DNA of 53,309 nt from Stutzerimonas stutzeri (GTDB lineage: Bacteria > Pseudomonadota > Gammaproteobacteria > Pseudomonadales > Pseudomonadaceae). Positions 36,770 to 46,075 of the stretch are shown here, piece after piece. Both the position numbers and the translations under genes were made by a program. Within the stretch, counting starts at the first letter, position 1. Every line of letters begins with the position of its first letter. The stretch covers positions 1 through 53,309 of the forward strand of contig DGLA01000011.1 of assembly GCA_002387205.1 (NCBI GenBank), written 5' to 3'. The notes below the pieces were generated by a model. The model worked only from the letters and a program-made list of their open reading frames with translations. It searched no databases and was not told the DNA's origin.

Positions 36770-38251
36770 CTACAACGAACCGCGAGCCCAGGGGCCCCAA
36801 ATGGCAAAGGTAATGCCCGGGGTCTGGATATTGACGAAGAGGAAATGCCCGCTCGGATCGAAGCAGGCGCCGCAGAATTCCCGGCTGCGGTAATCACCGC
36901 CTGAAACGCTCTTGCCAGCCGCCGCGGCCTGGACGTCATCGAAGACCACGTTGTTCTTGGCGAAGATATAAGCCTCCCCCGCGGTAGTCAGGCCCAACAG
37001 GCGTTCACCAAACCCGTAGGCGTCCTGCACGCCACCCCCGTCTTCGCAGAGCAGCACGCCGCCCCGTGGGCTGACAGTGATGTTGTCAGGATTGTTGGCG
37101 ATTTCAGCATCAGTCGAGGCGAAGATACAGGTCAGGCGGTCATTGGCCAGGTCATGCATCCACACGGCACCATTGCCATAACCGGCACGCCCCTGGCTGT
37201 CGGTACCAGCGCTGGTGTCGACGATATAGAGCTTGCCTTCGCTGTACCAGATGCCTTCGCCGCGGCTCATGCTCAGCCCCCCGGCGCGACGTGCCTGGGC
37301 GAACGGACCACTGCCTTCGGGCTGCGGATCCATGTCGGGGTTCGGCACTTCGACCCACTCCAGCTGATAGCTGTCGCCCTGCTTCGGCGCATGCAGATCG
37401 ACCAGTGCCCGGTCACGTACACGCGCCGCCTGCAGGATGCCGCCGACGGCGAGCGAGCCGGGCTGCTGGCTGGAGTCGGTGGGAATGTAGCGGTAGTAAC
37501 CGGCGCGGTTGCGCGCGTCTTCGGTCAGGTAGACGTAACTGTTGCGCGGGTTCACGGCCACGGCTTCGTGGGCGAAGCGGCCCATCTGCACGATCGGCTG
37601 GCCGCTGGTCAATGCCGGGTCGGCGGCCACCTCGAACACATAGCCATGGGCACGACCGCCGACGCTGCGATAGTCAGCCGTTGTCTCCTCACACGAAAGC
37701 CAGGTGCCCCAGGGCGTCACCCCGCCGGCGCAGTTGGTACGGGTGCCTCCGAGGCTCGGGACGGTGCGTACAGGCCTGGAGATATCGCGCGATACGTACA
37801 GGTTGGTGGTGCCGCCAGCGGGGCGCTGGCCATTGGACAGGGCGACGTCATCGTAGATGCCGGTGGCATCGATCAACGGACCGGTGCTGGCCTCATGGTT
37901 GCGCACCAGCACGATTTCCTGGCCATGCTGGCCACGACGCACATCGATGACACCCATGCCGTCATGGGATGTGGGGACTGGCTGACCGTTCTCCATCAGG
38001 TCACCCGTCCAGGAGAAGCTTTTGTACTGGAAACCGTCGGGAAGCTGCAGCAGCTCCAGGCCAGTGCTCAGATCCTTTACCGGACGCACCGGACCATAGC
38101 TGCTACGGATCAGACCAGCTCCACGACCCTGGGCGTTACGCGCGGCAAAGGCCTCAAGCGTGCCCAGAAAGGGCGTGCTGGCGACGACGGCGGCGGTGAT
38201 GGCGCCGCCCTTGAGCAAGCTGCGGCGACTGGCATCATGTTCACGGTTCAT
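36770..38251 (-). CDS. PhoX-family (DUF839) Tat-exported phosphatase-like protein
   Basis: A 493-residue protein with a twin-arginine signal (SRRSLLKGG at residues 8-16, then a hydrophobic stretch to about 35). The body matches the PhoX/DUF839 beta-propeller family: VLVRNHEAS, NCAGGVTPWGTWLSCEET, FAHEAVAVNP and a C-terminal FCGACFDPSGHFLFVNIQTPG. PhoX enzymes are calcium/iron-dependent periplasmic alkaline phosphatases; this member may have that activity, but the active-site residues were not checked one by one. I see no Pho box upstream. Confidence 0.88.
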   Translation of the reverse strand: MNREHDASRRSLLKGGAITAAVVASTPFLGTLEAFAARNAQGRGAGLIRSSYGPVRPVKDLSTGLELLQLPDGFQYKSFSWTGDLMENGQPVPTSHDGMGVIDVRRGQHGQEIVLVRNHEASTGPLIDATGIYDDVALSNGQRPAGGTTNLYVSRDISRPVRTVPSLGGTRTNCAGGVTPWGTWLSCEETTADYRSVGGRAHGYVFEVAADPALTSGQPIVQMGRFAHEAVAVNPRNSYVYLTEDARNRAGYYRYIPTDSSQQPGSLAVGGILQAARVRDRALVDLHAPKQGDSYQLEWVEVPNPDMDPQPEGSGPFAQARRAGGLSMSRGEGIWYSEGKLYIVDTSAGTDSQGRAGYGNGAVWMHDLANDRLTCIFASTDAEIANNPDNITVSPRGGVLLCEDGGGVQDAYGFGERLLGLTTAGEAYIFAKNNVVFDDVQAAAAGKSVSGGDYRSREFCGACFDPSGHFLFVNIQTPGITFAIWGPWARGSL

Positions 38252-38438
38252 GCGGTGTCCTCGTTATAGGAATGGGAGGTGCGGCATGAATGAAGCCAGA
38301 CGAATACGGCTAAACGATGACCAACCGGTTGCGTTCCGGTGATGCGGGACGAGCGGACGGTATAAGCTTTGCTAGGTTGCCGTGACGTCAGTAGCCGACG
38401 GACGTCCAACTCTCTTTATCGCCAGGCCTTGTTCCTTT

Positions 38439-40622
38439 ATGCGCTCATCCCCGCTCAGTCATTCTTTGCGCCGACTCTGGGCAATGGACAAGTTCGGCTA
38501 CAGCCTGCGAGTGCTGATCGCGCTGGCCGGCAGCATGGGACTGAGCTGGTACCTCTCGCAGCCGTCGATGGCCATTCCGCTGTTTCTAGGCATCATTGCC
38601 AGCGCGCTGGCCGAAACCGATGACAGCTGGTCTGGCCGGCTCTCCGCTCTCCTGGTCACGCTGCTGTGTTTCAGCGTCGCCGCGGCGTCGGTGCAGGTGT
38701 TGTTCCCCTTCCCCCTGCTGTTCGCCCTTGGCATGGCGGTAGCTGCGTTTGGCCTGGTCATGCTCGGCGCACTGGGCGAGCGTTACGCGGCCATCGCCCA
38801 GGCGACCCTGATCCTGTCCATCTACAGCATGATCGCGGCGGATCAACGGGGCGGCGAGGCGCTGCATCCGTGGCGCGACCCCCTGCTGCTGATCGCCGGT
38901 GCGAGCTGGTACGGCCTGTTGTCGGTGTTGTGGAATGCACTGTTCGCTCACCAGCCTGTGCAGCAAAGCCTCGCCCGGCTTTATCGCGAATTGGGGCAGT
39001 ACTACAAACTCAAGGCGGCGCTGTTCGAACCCGTCCGTCAGCTGGACGTGGAGGAGCGGCGCCTGCATCTGGCGCAGCAGAACGGCCGGGTGGTCAGCGC
39101 ACTGAACGTCACCAAGGAAACCCTGCTGCATCGCCTGGGCAATGGTCGTCCAGGCGTGAAGATCAGCCACTACCTCAAGCTCTATTTCCTTGCCCAGGAC
39201 CTGCATGAGCGTGTCAGTTCCTCGCACTACCCTTACCAGGAGCTGGCGGAGGCCTTCTTCCACAGTGACGTGCTGTTTCGCTGCGGCCGGCTGTTGCGCC
39301 TGCAGGGGGTTGCCTGCGCCGACCTGGCCAATGCCGTCCAGCTGCGCCAGCCGTTCCGCTACAGCGATGCCAACGCGCAGGCGCTGGCCGATCTTGAATC
39401 CTCACTGGAACACCTGCGCATGCAGAGCAACCCCGCCTGGCGAGGTTTGTTGCGCTCGTTGCGCGCCCTGTCCGGCAACCTGTCGACGATGCAGCGCCAG
39501 CTTTCCACGGCCAGCAATCCCGACGCACTGGAAGGCGAGCAGGATAGCAGCCTGCTGGACCGCCAACCGCAATCGCTGCGCGACGCCCTCAATCGTATTC
39601 GCCTGCAACTGACGCCCACCTCGTTACTGTTCCGTCACGCCCTGCGCATGAGCCTGGCGCTGCTCTGCGGCTATGCCGTGCTGCACACGATCCATCCGGA
39701 ACAAGGCTACTGGGTGTTGCTGACCACGGTTTTCGTCTGCCAGCCCAACTACGGCGCCACGCGGATCAAGCTGGTCCAACGGGTGACGGGCACGGCGCTA
39801 GGCCTGATCGCCGGCTGGGCGCTGTTCGACCTCTTTCCCAGCCAGCAGGTGCAGGCACTGTTTGCCGTGGTGGCCGGTGTCGTCTTCTTTGCCACCCGCA
39901 GCAGCCGCTACACCCTGGCGACAGCGGCAATCACCTTGCTGGTGTTGTTCTGTTTCAATCAGGTCGGTGATGGTTACGGGCTGATCTGGCCGCGCTTGGT
40001 CGACACACTGCTGGGCAGTTTGATCGCGGCGGCGGCGGTCTTTTTTGTCCTGCCGGACTGGCAGGGGCGGCGTCTCAATCAGGTGGTGGCCAACACGCTT
40101 GCCCGCAGCGCCGATTATCTGCGGCAGATCATGGCGCAGTACGAGAGCGGCAAGCGCGACGACCTGGCCTATCGTCTGGCCCGCCGCAATGCGCACAATG
40201 CCGACGCAGCGCTGTCGACCACGCTGTCGAACATGCTTCTGGAACCCGGCCATTTCCGCAAGGACGCCGAGACCGGTTTCCGCTTCCTGATCCTTTCGCA
40301 CACCCTGCTCAACTACCTGTCCGGGCTTGGAGCCCACCGCGAGAGCCTGCCCGACGACGCCCGCGACGAATTGCTGGAAAGCGCAGCGCGGCAGCTGGCG
40401 AGCAGCCTCGACGAACTGGCCGACGGTCTGCAGCACAACCAGCCGGTGGCGGTTTACAGCGAGGCAGAGGAAGCCCTGGCGCAGCAGCTGGAACAGACCG
40501 CCGAAGAAATGGATGACAGCCACCGGCTGCTACAGACCCAACTGGGGCTGATCTGCCGGCAACTTGCACCGTTGCGCAGCATGGCCGCGCATCTGGTCAG
40601 ACAGCCGCAACCAGGTCATTAG
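38439..40622 (+). CDS. yccS: YccS-family FUSC-type inner-membrane transporter
   Basis: A 727-residue protein with two blocks of about five transmembrane helices (about residues 20-165 and 395-530), each followed by a large cytoplasmic region, the layout of YccS/YhfK and aromatic-acid efflux (FUSC) proteins. Diagnostic stretches are QPSMAIPLFLGIIASALAE near the start and GYWVLLTTVFVCQPNYGATR in the second block. The ATG at 38439 is chosen for a natural N-terminus; the ribosome-binding site is weak, and 38484 is an alternative. The substrate is unknown. It is divergent from the PhoX-like gene. Confidence 0.88.
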   Translation: MRSSPLSHSLRRLWAMDKFGYSLRVLIALAGSMGLSWYLSQPSMAIPLFLGIIASALAETDDSWSGRLSALLVTLLCFSVAAASVQVLFPFPLLFALGMAVAAFGLVMLGALGERYAAIAQATLILSIYSMIAADQRGGEALHPWRDPLLLIAGASWYGLLSVLWNALFAHQPVQQSLARLYRELGQYYKLKAALFEPVRQLDVEERRLHLAQQNGRVVSALNVTKETLLHRLGNGRPGVKISHYLKLYFLAQDLHERVSSSHYPYQELAEAFFHSDVLFRCGRLLRLQGVACADLANAVQLRQPFRYSDANAQALADLESSLEHLRMQSNPAWRGLLRSLRALSGNLSTMQRQLSTASNPDALEGEQDSSLLDRQPQSLRDALNRIRLQLTPTSLLFRHALRMSLALLCGYAVLHTIHPEQGYWVLLTTVFVCQPNYGATRIKLVQRVTGTALGLIAGWALFDLFPSQQVQALFAVVAGVVFFATRSSRYTLATAAITLLVLFCFNQVGDGYGLIWPRLVDTLLGSLIAAAAVFFVLPDWQGRRLNQVVANTLARSADYLRQIMAQYESGKRDDLAYRLARRNAHNADAALSTTLSNMLLEPGHFRKDAETGFRFLILSHTLLNYLSGLGAHRESLPDDARDELLESAARQLASSLDELADGLQHNQPVAVYSEAEEALAQQLEQTAEEMDDSHRLLQTQLGLICRQLAPLRSMAAHLVRQPQPGH

Positions 40623-40690
40623 GTGATGCTCCGGGCTGCAGCAGCAGGGCGGCAGGAGTACCATCTCGCGTTTTCGGGGCGAGGTGCAGG

Positions 40691-41875
40691 GTGCTGAAGA
40701 TGGATGTGGTAGTGATTGGCGCTGGCGCTGCCGGTCTGATGTGCGCCTTCACGGCTGCTGCGCGGGGTCGTCGGGTTCTGCTGCTCGACCACGCCAACAA
40801 GGCCGGCAAGAAGATCCTCATGTCTGGTGGCGGGCGCTGCAATTTCACCAATCTCTATACTGAACCGGCCAACTTTCTTTCCGGCAATGCGCATTTCTGC
40901 AAATCGGCGCTGGCTCGCTATACCCAGTGGGATTTCATCGAGATGGTGAGGCGCCACGGCGTGCCCTACCACGAGAAAAAGCTGGGCCAGCTGTTCTGCG
41001 ACAACAAGGCCAGCGACATCCTCGCCATGCTGCTTGAGGAATGCGAAAAGGCCGGCGTCGAACTGCGGCTCGACACTGCCGTGCAGGCCATCGAGAAAAC
41101 AGAGGATGGCTACAGCCTGCAGAGCGACATTGGCACAGTCAGCTGCGGGTCGCTGGTCATCGCCACCGGCGGCTTGTCGATCCCCACGCTTGGGGCCACT
41201 GGGTTCGGTTATCAGATTGCCCGGCAATTCGGTCACAGGGTGCTGCCGACCCGCGCCGGCCTGGTGCCCTTCACGATCACCGAACCGCAACTGAAGTCGA
41301 TATGCGAAGCCCTGTCGGGCACATCGGTCGAGGATTGCCTGGTCAGCTGCAACGGCCAGAGCTTTCGCGAAAACATCCTGTTCACCCACCGCGGCCTGTC
41401 GGGGCCGGCCATCCTGCAGATTTCATCCTACTGGGAGCCCGGCGATGCCATCGAGATCAACCTGCTGCCGCATCTGAACCTGACCGAATGGCTGGAAGAG
41501 CAGCGGCGCGAGCGCCCCAATACCGAGTTCAAAACCCTGCTCGGCGAGCTGTTCACACGCAAGATGGCCGGACTGCTGGCTGAGCACTGGTTTGCCTCGA
41601 GGCCGCTCAAGCAGTACTCGGCCAGTGAGCTGACCGAGATGGCCGAACGACTGGCCTGCTGGCGCCTGGTACCGGCCGGCACCGAGGGCTACCGGACCGC
41701 CGAGGTTACCCTTGGCGGAGTTGATACACGTGAAGTTTCATCCAAGACGATGGAATCGCAGAAATCGCCGGGCTTGTATTTCATCGGCGAAGTACTGGAT
41801 GTCACCGGTCACCTCGGTGGTTTCAACTTTCAGTGGGCTTGGGCCTCGGGCTACGCCGCTGCTCAGTTCGTTTGA
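40691..41875 (+). CDS. BaiN/HI0933-family NAD(P)/FAD-dependent oxidoreductase
   Basis: A 394-residue flavoprotein. The FAD-binding Rossmann motif VVIGAGAAGLMCA is at the N-terminus, followed by the family signature NKAGKKILMSGGGRCNFTN; ATGG (about residue 158) and the C-terminal GEVLDVTGHLGGFNFQWAWASG complete the pattern. The family is widespread, and its physiological substrate in most bacteria is unknown. A GTG start at 40691 is used because homologues begin ML; the ATG at 40700 is an alternative. Confidence 0.9.
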   Translation: MLKMDVVVIGAGAAGLMCAFTAAARGRRVLLLDHANKAGKKILMSGGGRCNFTNLYTEPANFLSGNAHFCKSALARYTQWDFIEMVRRHGVPYHEKKLGQLFCDNKASDILAMLLEECEKAGVELRLDTAVQAIEKTEDGYSLQSDIGTVSCGSLVIATGGLSIPTLGATGFGYQIARQFGHRVLPTRAGLVPFTITEPQLKSICEALSGTSVEDCLVSCNGQSFRENILFTHRGLSGPAILQISSYWEPGDAIEINLLPHLNLTEWLEEQRRERPNTEFKTLLGELFTRKMAGLLAEHWFASRPLKQYSASELTEMAERLACWRLVPAGTEGYRTAEVTLGGVDTREVSSKTMESQKSPGLYFIGEVLDVTGHLGGFNFQWAWASGYAAAQFV

Positions 41876-41880
41876 GCGCC

Positions 41881-42072
41881 CTACTCATTGGCCATGTTTG
41901 AAGGTGGCGAAAGCTCACGCGGCCCCGCCGGATCGGTCGCGGTGTTCTGGAATTCCTGCTGATTTCGTTCGTTGTTACGCAGCGCGGACGGCTCCTCGTC
42001 AGGGGAGCAGCCGCTCAGGGTCAGCGCCAGGGGCAGTGCGGCCAGGGTGGTCATGATCAGTCGGGTAGTCAT
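41881..42072 (-). CDS. Small hypothetical lipoprotein
   Basis: A 63-residue protein starting MTTRLIMTTLAALPLALTLSGC, a complete lipoprotein signal with lipobox LSGC, followed by a short polar, Asn/Pro-rich tail (ERNQQEFQNTATDP). It lacks any recognisable domain. It lies just downstream of, and in the same direction as, another small lipoprotein gene, and is convergent with the flavoprotein gene with 5 bp between them. Confidence 0.72.
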   Translation of the reverse strand: MTTRLIMTTLAALPLALTLSGCSPDEEPSALRNNERNQQEFQNTATDPAGPRELSPPSNMANE

Positions 42073-42136
42073 GTTCGGTACTCCTGATTCAGGCGGTGTG
42101 ACTTGCAAGCCACCACGGTTAGCGAAGCCTGCCGGC

Positions 42137-42445
42137 TCATTGAGAGGCGCCTGTCGCACCAGGCGTAGTGTTCGGCGCGGTCCCCGCACCCGACGAGGTA
42201 CCCAGCCCGCTGCCGTTGTCAGCGGGCGCCGTATCCATGGCGCCTTCGGCACCCGTACCGAGCGGCGCTCCGGTTTCAGGGCCGGCGCCGGCGCCATCAT
42301 TGGAGGGCGGCGCACCGGTGAAGGGCGGCTCGGCCTGCTCGGTGGCAGGCGCGGGAACGGGTGTCTCTCGCTCGATTTCGTCATCCGGTCCACAACCGAC
42401 CAGTAGCAGGCCGAGAACGGGGGCGGACAGATAGGCCAATCGCAT
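42137..42445 (-). CDS. Small hypothetical lipoprotein with low-complexity tail
   Basis: A 102-residue protein with a lipoprotein signal (lipobox LVGC near residue 18) and a Gly/Ala/Pro/Thr-rich, probably disordered tail. The ATG at 42445 follows a GGAGG site; an upstream in-frame start would bury the signal peptide. I do not recognise the family. It appears to form a pair with the 63-residue lipoprotein gene 64 bp downstream. Confidence 0.75.
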   Translation of the reverse strand: MRLAYLSAPVLGLLLVGCGPDDEIERETPVPAPATEQAEPPFTGAPPSNDGAGAGPETGAPLGTGAEGAMDTAPADNGSGLGTSSGAGTAPNTTPGATGASQ

Positions 42446-42578
42446 CAGTAACCTCCAAAAGTCATTGCGCATGTCGCCAGCGGACATGCTCGATCCTTAT
42501 GGAGTTGACCCTGCCCGGGATGGGGAGTGCCCCAGGCGTGCGGCGACCCGCCCAGCGGAGCAGACTGCCGCCTTGCCC

Positions 42579-44795
42579 TTAAGCAGGTACGGGCGAAGCC
42601 AGGCACCATAGCCCATCGACCCCTTGCTCGGAGCCGAACAGCTGCTGCAGGTCATCGGGTGGCAGCGGGCGCCCAAACAGATAGCCCTGGGCATAGTCGC
42701 AGCGCTCGCTTCTCAGAAATGCAAGCTGAGCCTGTTGCTCGACGCCTTCAGCGATCACGGTGAGCCCGAGGCTATGACCAAGCCCGATGATGGCCCGACT
42801 GATCACTGCCGAGTCTGCATTTTCTGCCGCGCGGGCGATGAAACTGCGGTCCACCTTCAGAATGTGCAGTGGAAACTGCTTGAGGTAGCCCAGCGAACAG
42901 TAGCCGGTGCCGAAGTCATCCAGCGCCAGCCGCACGCCGAGATCGGCAATGTCCTGCAACGCCGCGAGCACCGAGTCGCTGTGCTGCATCAGCAGGGTTT
43001 CGGTAATTTCCAGGACAAGGCTCGTAGGCGGGAGCTGGGTCTCCCGGAGAATGCTGACCAGACGCTCGACGAAGTCAGTCTGTTGCAACTGCCGGATCGA
43101 CAGGTTCACCGAACAGTAGAGCTGCGCCTGTCCGGCCCGCTGCCAGCCCTGCACCTGGCTGCAGGCCTGACGCAGGACCCACTCTCCGACGCGAAGGATT
43201 TCGCGGGATTCCTCCAGGATGGGAATGAACTCCTGTGGCCCGACCATGCGTCCGTCATGTCCCCAGCGCAGCAGCGCCTCGACCCCGGCCAGGTGCGCTC
43301 GCCCGTCGACCAGCCGGCATATGGGCTGGTAACAGAGGCTGAATTCGCTTCTGCCAAAGGCCTGCGCCAGACTGCTTTCCAGCTCCAGTTGACGTCGGGC
43401 CGTGCTTTGTAGCCCATCGCAATAAAGCGCAAACTGATTCTTGCCGGCATCCTTGGCGCGATAGAGCGCCAGATCGGCTGCCTGCAACGCATCCAGCGGG
43501 CGACCGTCGCGCTGTAACGGTGCGATGCCAATGCTGGCACTCAGTGACAGGGTTCGCTCAGCCAGCTGAAACGGCGCTCGCAGCGCGTTGAGCATGCGCT
43601 GCGCCACCCGCTCGGCATCGCTGGCACACGCCAGGTCGCCCAGCAAGGCGACAAACTCATCACCGCCAAAACGGGCAAGGTGATCGCCTGGCCGAAGGCA
43701 ACCGGCGAGGCGGCTGGCCACTTCCACCAGCACCTGGTCACTCACCCGGTGGCCGAGGCTGTCATTGATCAGCTTGAACCGATCGAGATCGACGAAGAGC
43801 AAAGCGGACTCCCGTACTCCGATCCGCTGTTGTGCGGCCTTGAGCAGTTCGTCCAGATGGAGCCGGTTCGCCAGCCCGGTGAGTGAATCGTGGCGCGCCG
43901 CATATTGCAGGCAACTCTCGGCGATCTTGCGCGCGCTGATGTTGGTTTGCGAGCCGGCCATGCGTCGCCCGCTGCGCTCGTCTTGCTCGACCACGCCGCG
44001 TACCAGTACCCACAGATACTCCCCATAATGCGTACGGATCCGGTATTCGTGATTCAACGAAGTCGTTCGACCATCCAGATGGGCAGCAATGGCCTCGCGT
44101 AATCCGGCCAGGTCGTCCGGATGCACCCTGCTGAACCAGCTGCTGCTGGAATAGGCCGGCTCGGCCGGAAGCCCCAGCATGGCCATCCAGCGTTCGGAGA
44201 GGTACAGCTGATCGGCATCGATGTGCCAGTCCCAGATACCGTCCTCGGTGCCTCTGAGCGCCCGTGCCAGTCGCGCCTCGCTTTCCTCGAGCGCCTGGCG
44301 CTGGGCCGCCGTGTAGGTATCGATGGCCAGGATCATGTCGAAGAACACGGCTTTGAGCAGGCTGTCGTAAACGGCGTAGCCTGGAGCATCGCCCAGCAGC
44401 TCGGCCAACATGTCGCCAAGGTACAGCCGATAGGCACCCAGATACCATTCCAGGTCCAGTCCTACCCGTTCATGCACGAGTCCGACCTTTAGCCGGTCAA
44501 TGATATAGCTACGATCGTAGGGGCCGGTCCAGAGGCGCTTGTAGTAGCCTCGCTGGCTATGCTTGAGCCGCGCCAGGCGCTGCGGGTCATCCAGCAGGGC
44601 CATCGGTTTCTCGAAGGTGCCCAGATGGCCATATAGACGGTCGATAAACCGGACATGGGCGTCGTCCAGATCTGCAGCCGCACCGTTCAAGCGGGCCCCA
44701 TCGCTGGCCTGCCATTCCAGAAAACGCAAGCGGGTGAGGATTGCGTCTGGCCCAAGGCCGATTCGGTCAATTAACGCCTTGAGCTCTTTATCCAT
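42579..44795 (-). CDS. Globin-coupled sensor with PAS, GGDEF and EAL domains (c-di-GMP turnover)
   Basis: A 738-residue cytoplasmic protein. The first 165 residues fit a protoglobin sensor domain (LKHSQRGYYKRLW, LVHERVGLDLEWYLGAYRLYL), followed by PAS/PAC (about 175-305), GGDEF (310-470) and EAL (485-735). The GGDEF site RFGGDEF and the upstream inhibitory RPGD are intact. The EAL site is also intact (GVEALLRW, EITETLL, LDDFGTGYCSL, AEGVEQQ), so both synthesis and hydrolysis of c-di-GMP are possible. Heme-bound oxygen is the likely signal. An ANR-type box lies upstream and a hemerythrin gene precedes it in the same direction. ATG 44795 has an AAGGG site. Confidence 0.9.
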   Translation of the reverse strand: MDKELKALIDRIGLGPDAILTRLRFLEWQASDGARLNGAAADLDDAHVRFIDRLYGHLGTFEKPMALLDDPQRLARLKHSQRGYYKRLWTGPYDRSYIIDRLKVGLVHERVGLDLEWYLGAYRLYLGDMLAELLGDAPGYAVYDSLLKAVFFDMILAIDTYTAAQRQALEESEARLARALRGTEDGIWDWHIDADQLYLSERWMAMLGLPAEPAYSSSSWFSRVHPDDLAGLREAIAAHLDGRTTSLNHEYRIRTHYGEYLWVLVRGVVEQDERSGRRMAGSQTNISARKIAESCLQYAARHDSLTGLANRLHLDELLKAAQQRIGVRESALLFVDLDRFKLINDSLGHRVSDQVLVEVASRLAGCLRPGDHLARFGGDEFVALLGDLACASDAERVAQRMLNALRAPFQLAERTLSLSASIGIAPLQRDGRPLDALQAADLALYRAKDAGKNQFALYCDGLQSTARRQLELESSLAQAFGRSEFSLCYQPICRLVDGRAHLAGVEALLRWGHDGRMVGPQEFIPILEESREILRVGEWVLRQACSQVQGWQRAGQAQLYCSVNLSIRQLQQTDFVERLVSILRETQLPPTSLVLEITETLLMQHSDSVLAALQDIADLGVRLALDDFGTGYCSLGYLKQFPLHILKVDRSFIARAAENADSAVISRAIIGLGHSLGLTVIAEGVEQQAQLAFLRSERCDYAQGYLFGRPLPPDDLQQLFGSEQGVDGLWCLASPVPA

Positions 44796-44913
44796 CCGCA
44801 CCCTTCCCGGCCCCTAGCCAAGCTGCGTTCGTCCCTGTCCTGCAGATGACAGCGCGCACGCAGCATTAATAGCTATACGCCATCAAGACTGACAGTAGCG
44901 TCGAAGGGAGGCA

Positions 44914-44927
44914 TTGATTCAGATCAG
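44914..44927. promoter_or_regulatory. ANR/FNR-like box upstream of the globin-coupled sensor gene
   Basis: TTGATTCAGATCAG matches TTGAT-N4-ATCAA at nine of ten defined bases. It lies about 119 bases before the start codon of the oxygen-sensor gene, so low-oxygen control by ANR is plausible. Confidence 0.5.
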
Positions 44928-44970
44928 CCCGACATCGGGGGCAAAGGCTGGCGCCTTCATCGCAGGGCTA

Positions 44971-44989
44971 CCGGGGCGTTGCGCCCCGG
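44971..44989 (-). terminator. GC-rich hairpin after the hemerythrin gene
   Basis: CCGGGGCG-TTG-CGCCCCGG is a perfect 8-bp stem 11 bases beyond the hemerythrin stop. No U-tract follows, so it may be a weak terminator or an mRNA 3'-end stabiliser. Confidence 0.45.
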
Positions 44990-44999
44990 CGTGCATCAA

Positions 45000-45473
45000 T
45001 CAGGCAGCCTGCCGGGCGGCAAATTCCTTCTTCAAGCGGCTCTTCAGCTCGGCCATCTGCTCACCCATCTCGACCAGCTGGTCCTCACTGAACAGTTCAC
45101 GGGCAGAGGGAAACATTTCGGACTCCTCTTCCTCGATATGGTGCTCAAGCAGTTCCTTGCAGACTTTCACGCGCCCGGAGAATTCAAGGGTCGAGGGATC
45201 GGTATTCTTCAGGTCGGGCAGCACCAGCGAATCCACGGCGCGGTGCTCTTCCTTGGCCTCGTGGAACATGGTCTTCTCCTCCTTGCCGCCGGCCTCCTTG
45301 AATGCCGGGTAGAGGATCTGCTCTTCAAGTTGCGTGTGGATGGAAACTTCCATCTCGAGCTTCTGAAGCAGCTCGGTACGGGTCTTGACAGCGCGTTCGG
45401 TGCTATCCGTAAGGCGCGAGAGTATGTCTTTGACTTTTTCGTGGTCGTCGATCAACAGGTCGATGGCGTTCAT
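45000..45473 (-). CDS. Hemerythrin HHE-domain protein
   Basis: A 157-residue, all-helical cytoplasmic protein with the diiron-binding pattern of HHE hemerythrins: DDHEKVKDIL, IHTQLEEQILYPAF, EEHRAVDSL and LEHHIEEEESEMFP. Such proteins bind oxygen or nitric oxide or protect iron centres. It is encoded upstream of and in the same direction as the globin-coupled GGDEF-EAL protein, forming a cluster of oxygen-binding proteins. Confidence 0.92.
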   Translation of the reverse strand: MNAIDLLIDDHEKVKDILSRLTDSTERAVKTRTELLQKLEMEVSIHTQLEEQILYPAFKEAGGKEEKTMFHEAKEEHRAVDSLVLPDLKNTDPSTLEFSGRVKVCKELLEHHIEEEESEMFPSARELFSEDQLVEMGEQMAELKSRLKKEFAARQAA

Positions 45474-45559
45474 TCGGTTTTCCTCATCGGTTATCAGGTT
45501 CGTGCCGCATCCAGGCTCTTCGGCCCGGTCGTCAACACATGTATCGCAGCCTCACAACG

Positions 45560-45589
45560 GGGCGAACCTGCGGCAGTGCAGGTCCGCCC
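45560..45589 (-). terminator. Hairpin after the DUF3509 gene
   Basis: GGGCG-A-ACCTGC pairs with GCAGGT-C-CGCCC around a six-base loop, 6 bases beyond the DUF3509 stop codon. A single mismatch interrupts the stem and there is no U-tract, so it is a possible weak terminator. Confidence 0.45.
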
Positions 45590-45595
45590 TTCGGT

Positions 45596-45874
45596 TCAGG
45601 CGTATTCGTAGGTCGGCAGGCCGGTGCGGCTCTGGCTTTGCAGCCGTGCGATGGCTGGCGACATGCCAGCCTCCAGGGCCAGGTCACGGCGAATCGAGCT
45701 GATGACCCATTCCAGCTGGATGTCGGTCTGTGTCTGCCCTTTGGACAGGGCCCGCTTGATGATGTCCCGATCATCGTTACGCAGTGTCAGCAGGAGCCCG
45801 CCATCCGGACGAGGTGCGGCGATGACTTCGAACTCGGGAAACGCGGCAGCGAGAATTTTTTCAGCGGCAATCAT
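45596..45874 (-). CDS. DUF3509-domain protein
   Basis: A 92-residue protein beginning MIAAEKILAAAFPEFEVIAAPRP and containing DGGLLLTLRNDDR and ISSIRRDLALEAG, which matches the Pseudomonas-associated DUF3509 family as I recall it. It has no signal peptide or membrane segment. Function unknown. It stands alone between the methyltransferase and hemerythrin genes, all leftward. Confidence 0.78.
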   Translation of the reverse strand: MIAAEKILAAAFPEFEVIAAPRPDGGLLLTLRNDDRDIIKRALSKGQTQTDIQLEWVISSIRRDLALEAGMSPAIARLQSQSRTGLPTYEYA

Positions 45875-46075
45875 TATTGTGTACTCCGGTTATGTTCCAG
45901 CGTACCTAGCTAGAGCATCGTTCATGCCAACCGGAGAGCTTTGGATAATCCCCTGAATTCAGTGACTTGCGTCACATAATAGCGTTTTGCTCGCATGCAA
46001 AACGCATGACGGTTACGCTTACGGTATGCATTCTGCTTTGCAGGAGCGCCGAAGATACCAGCCGTTGTCCTGTGC

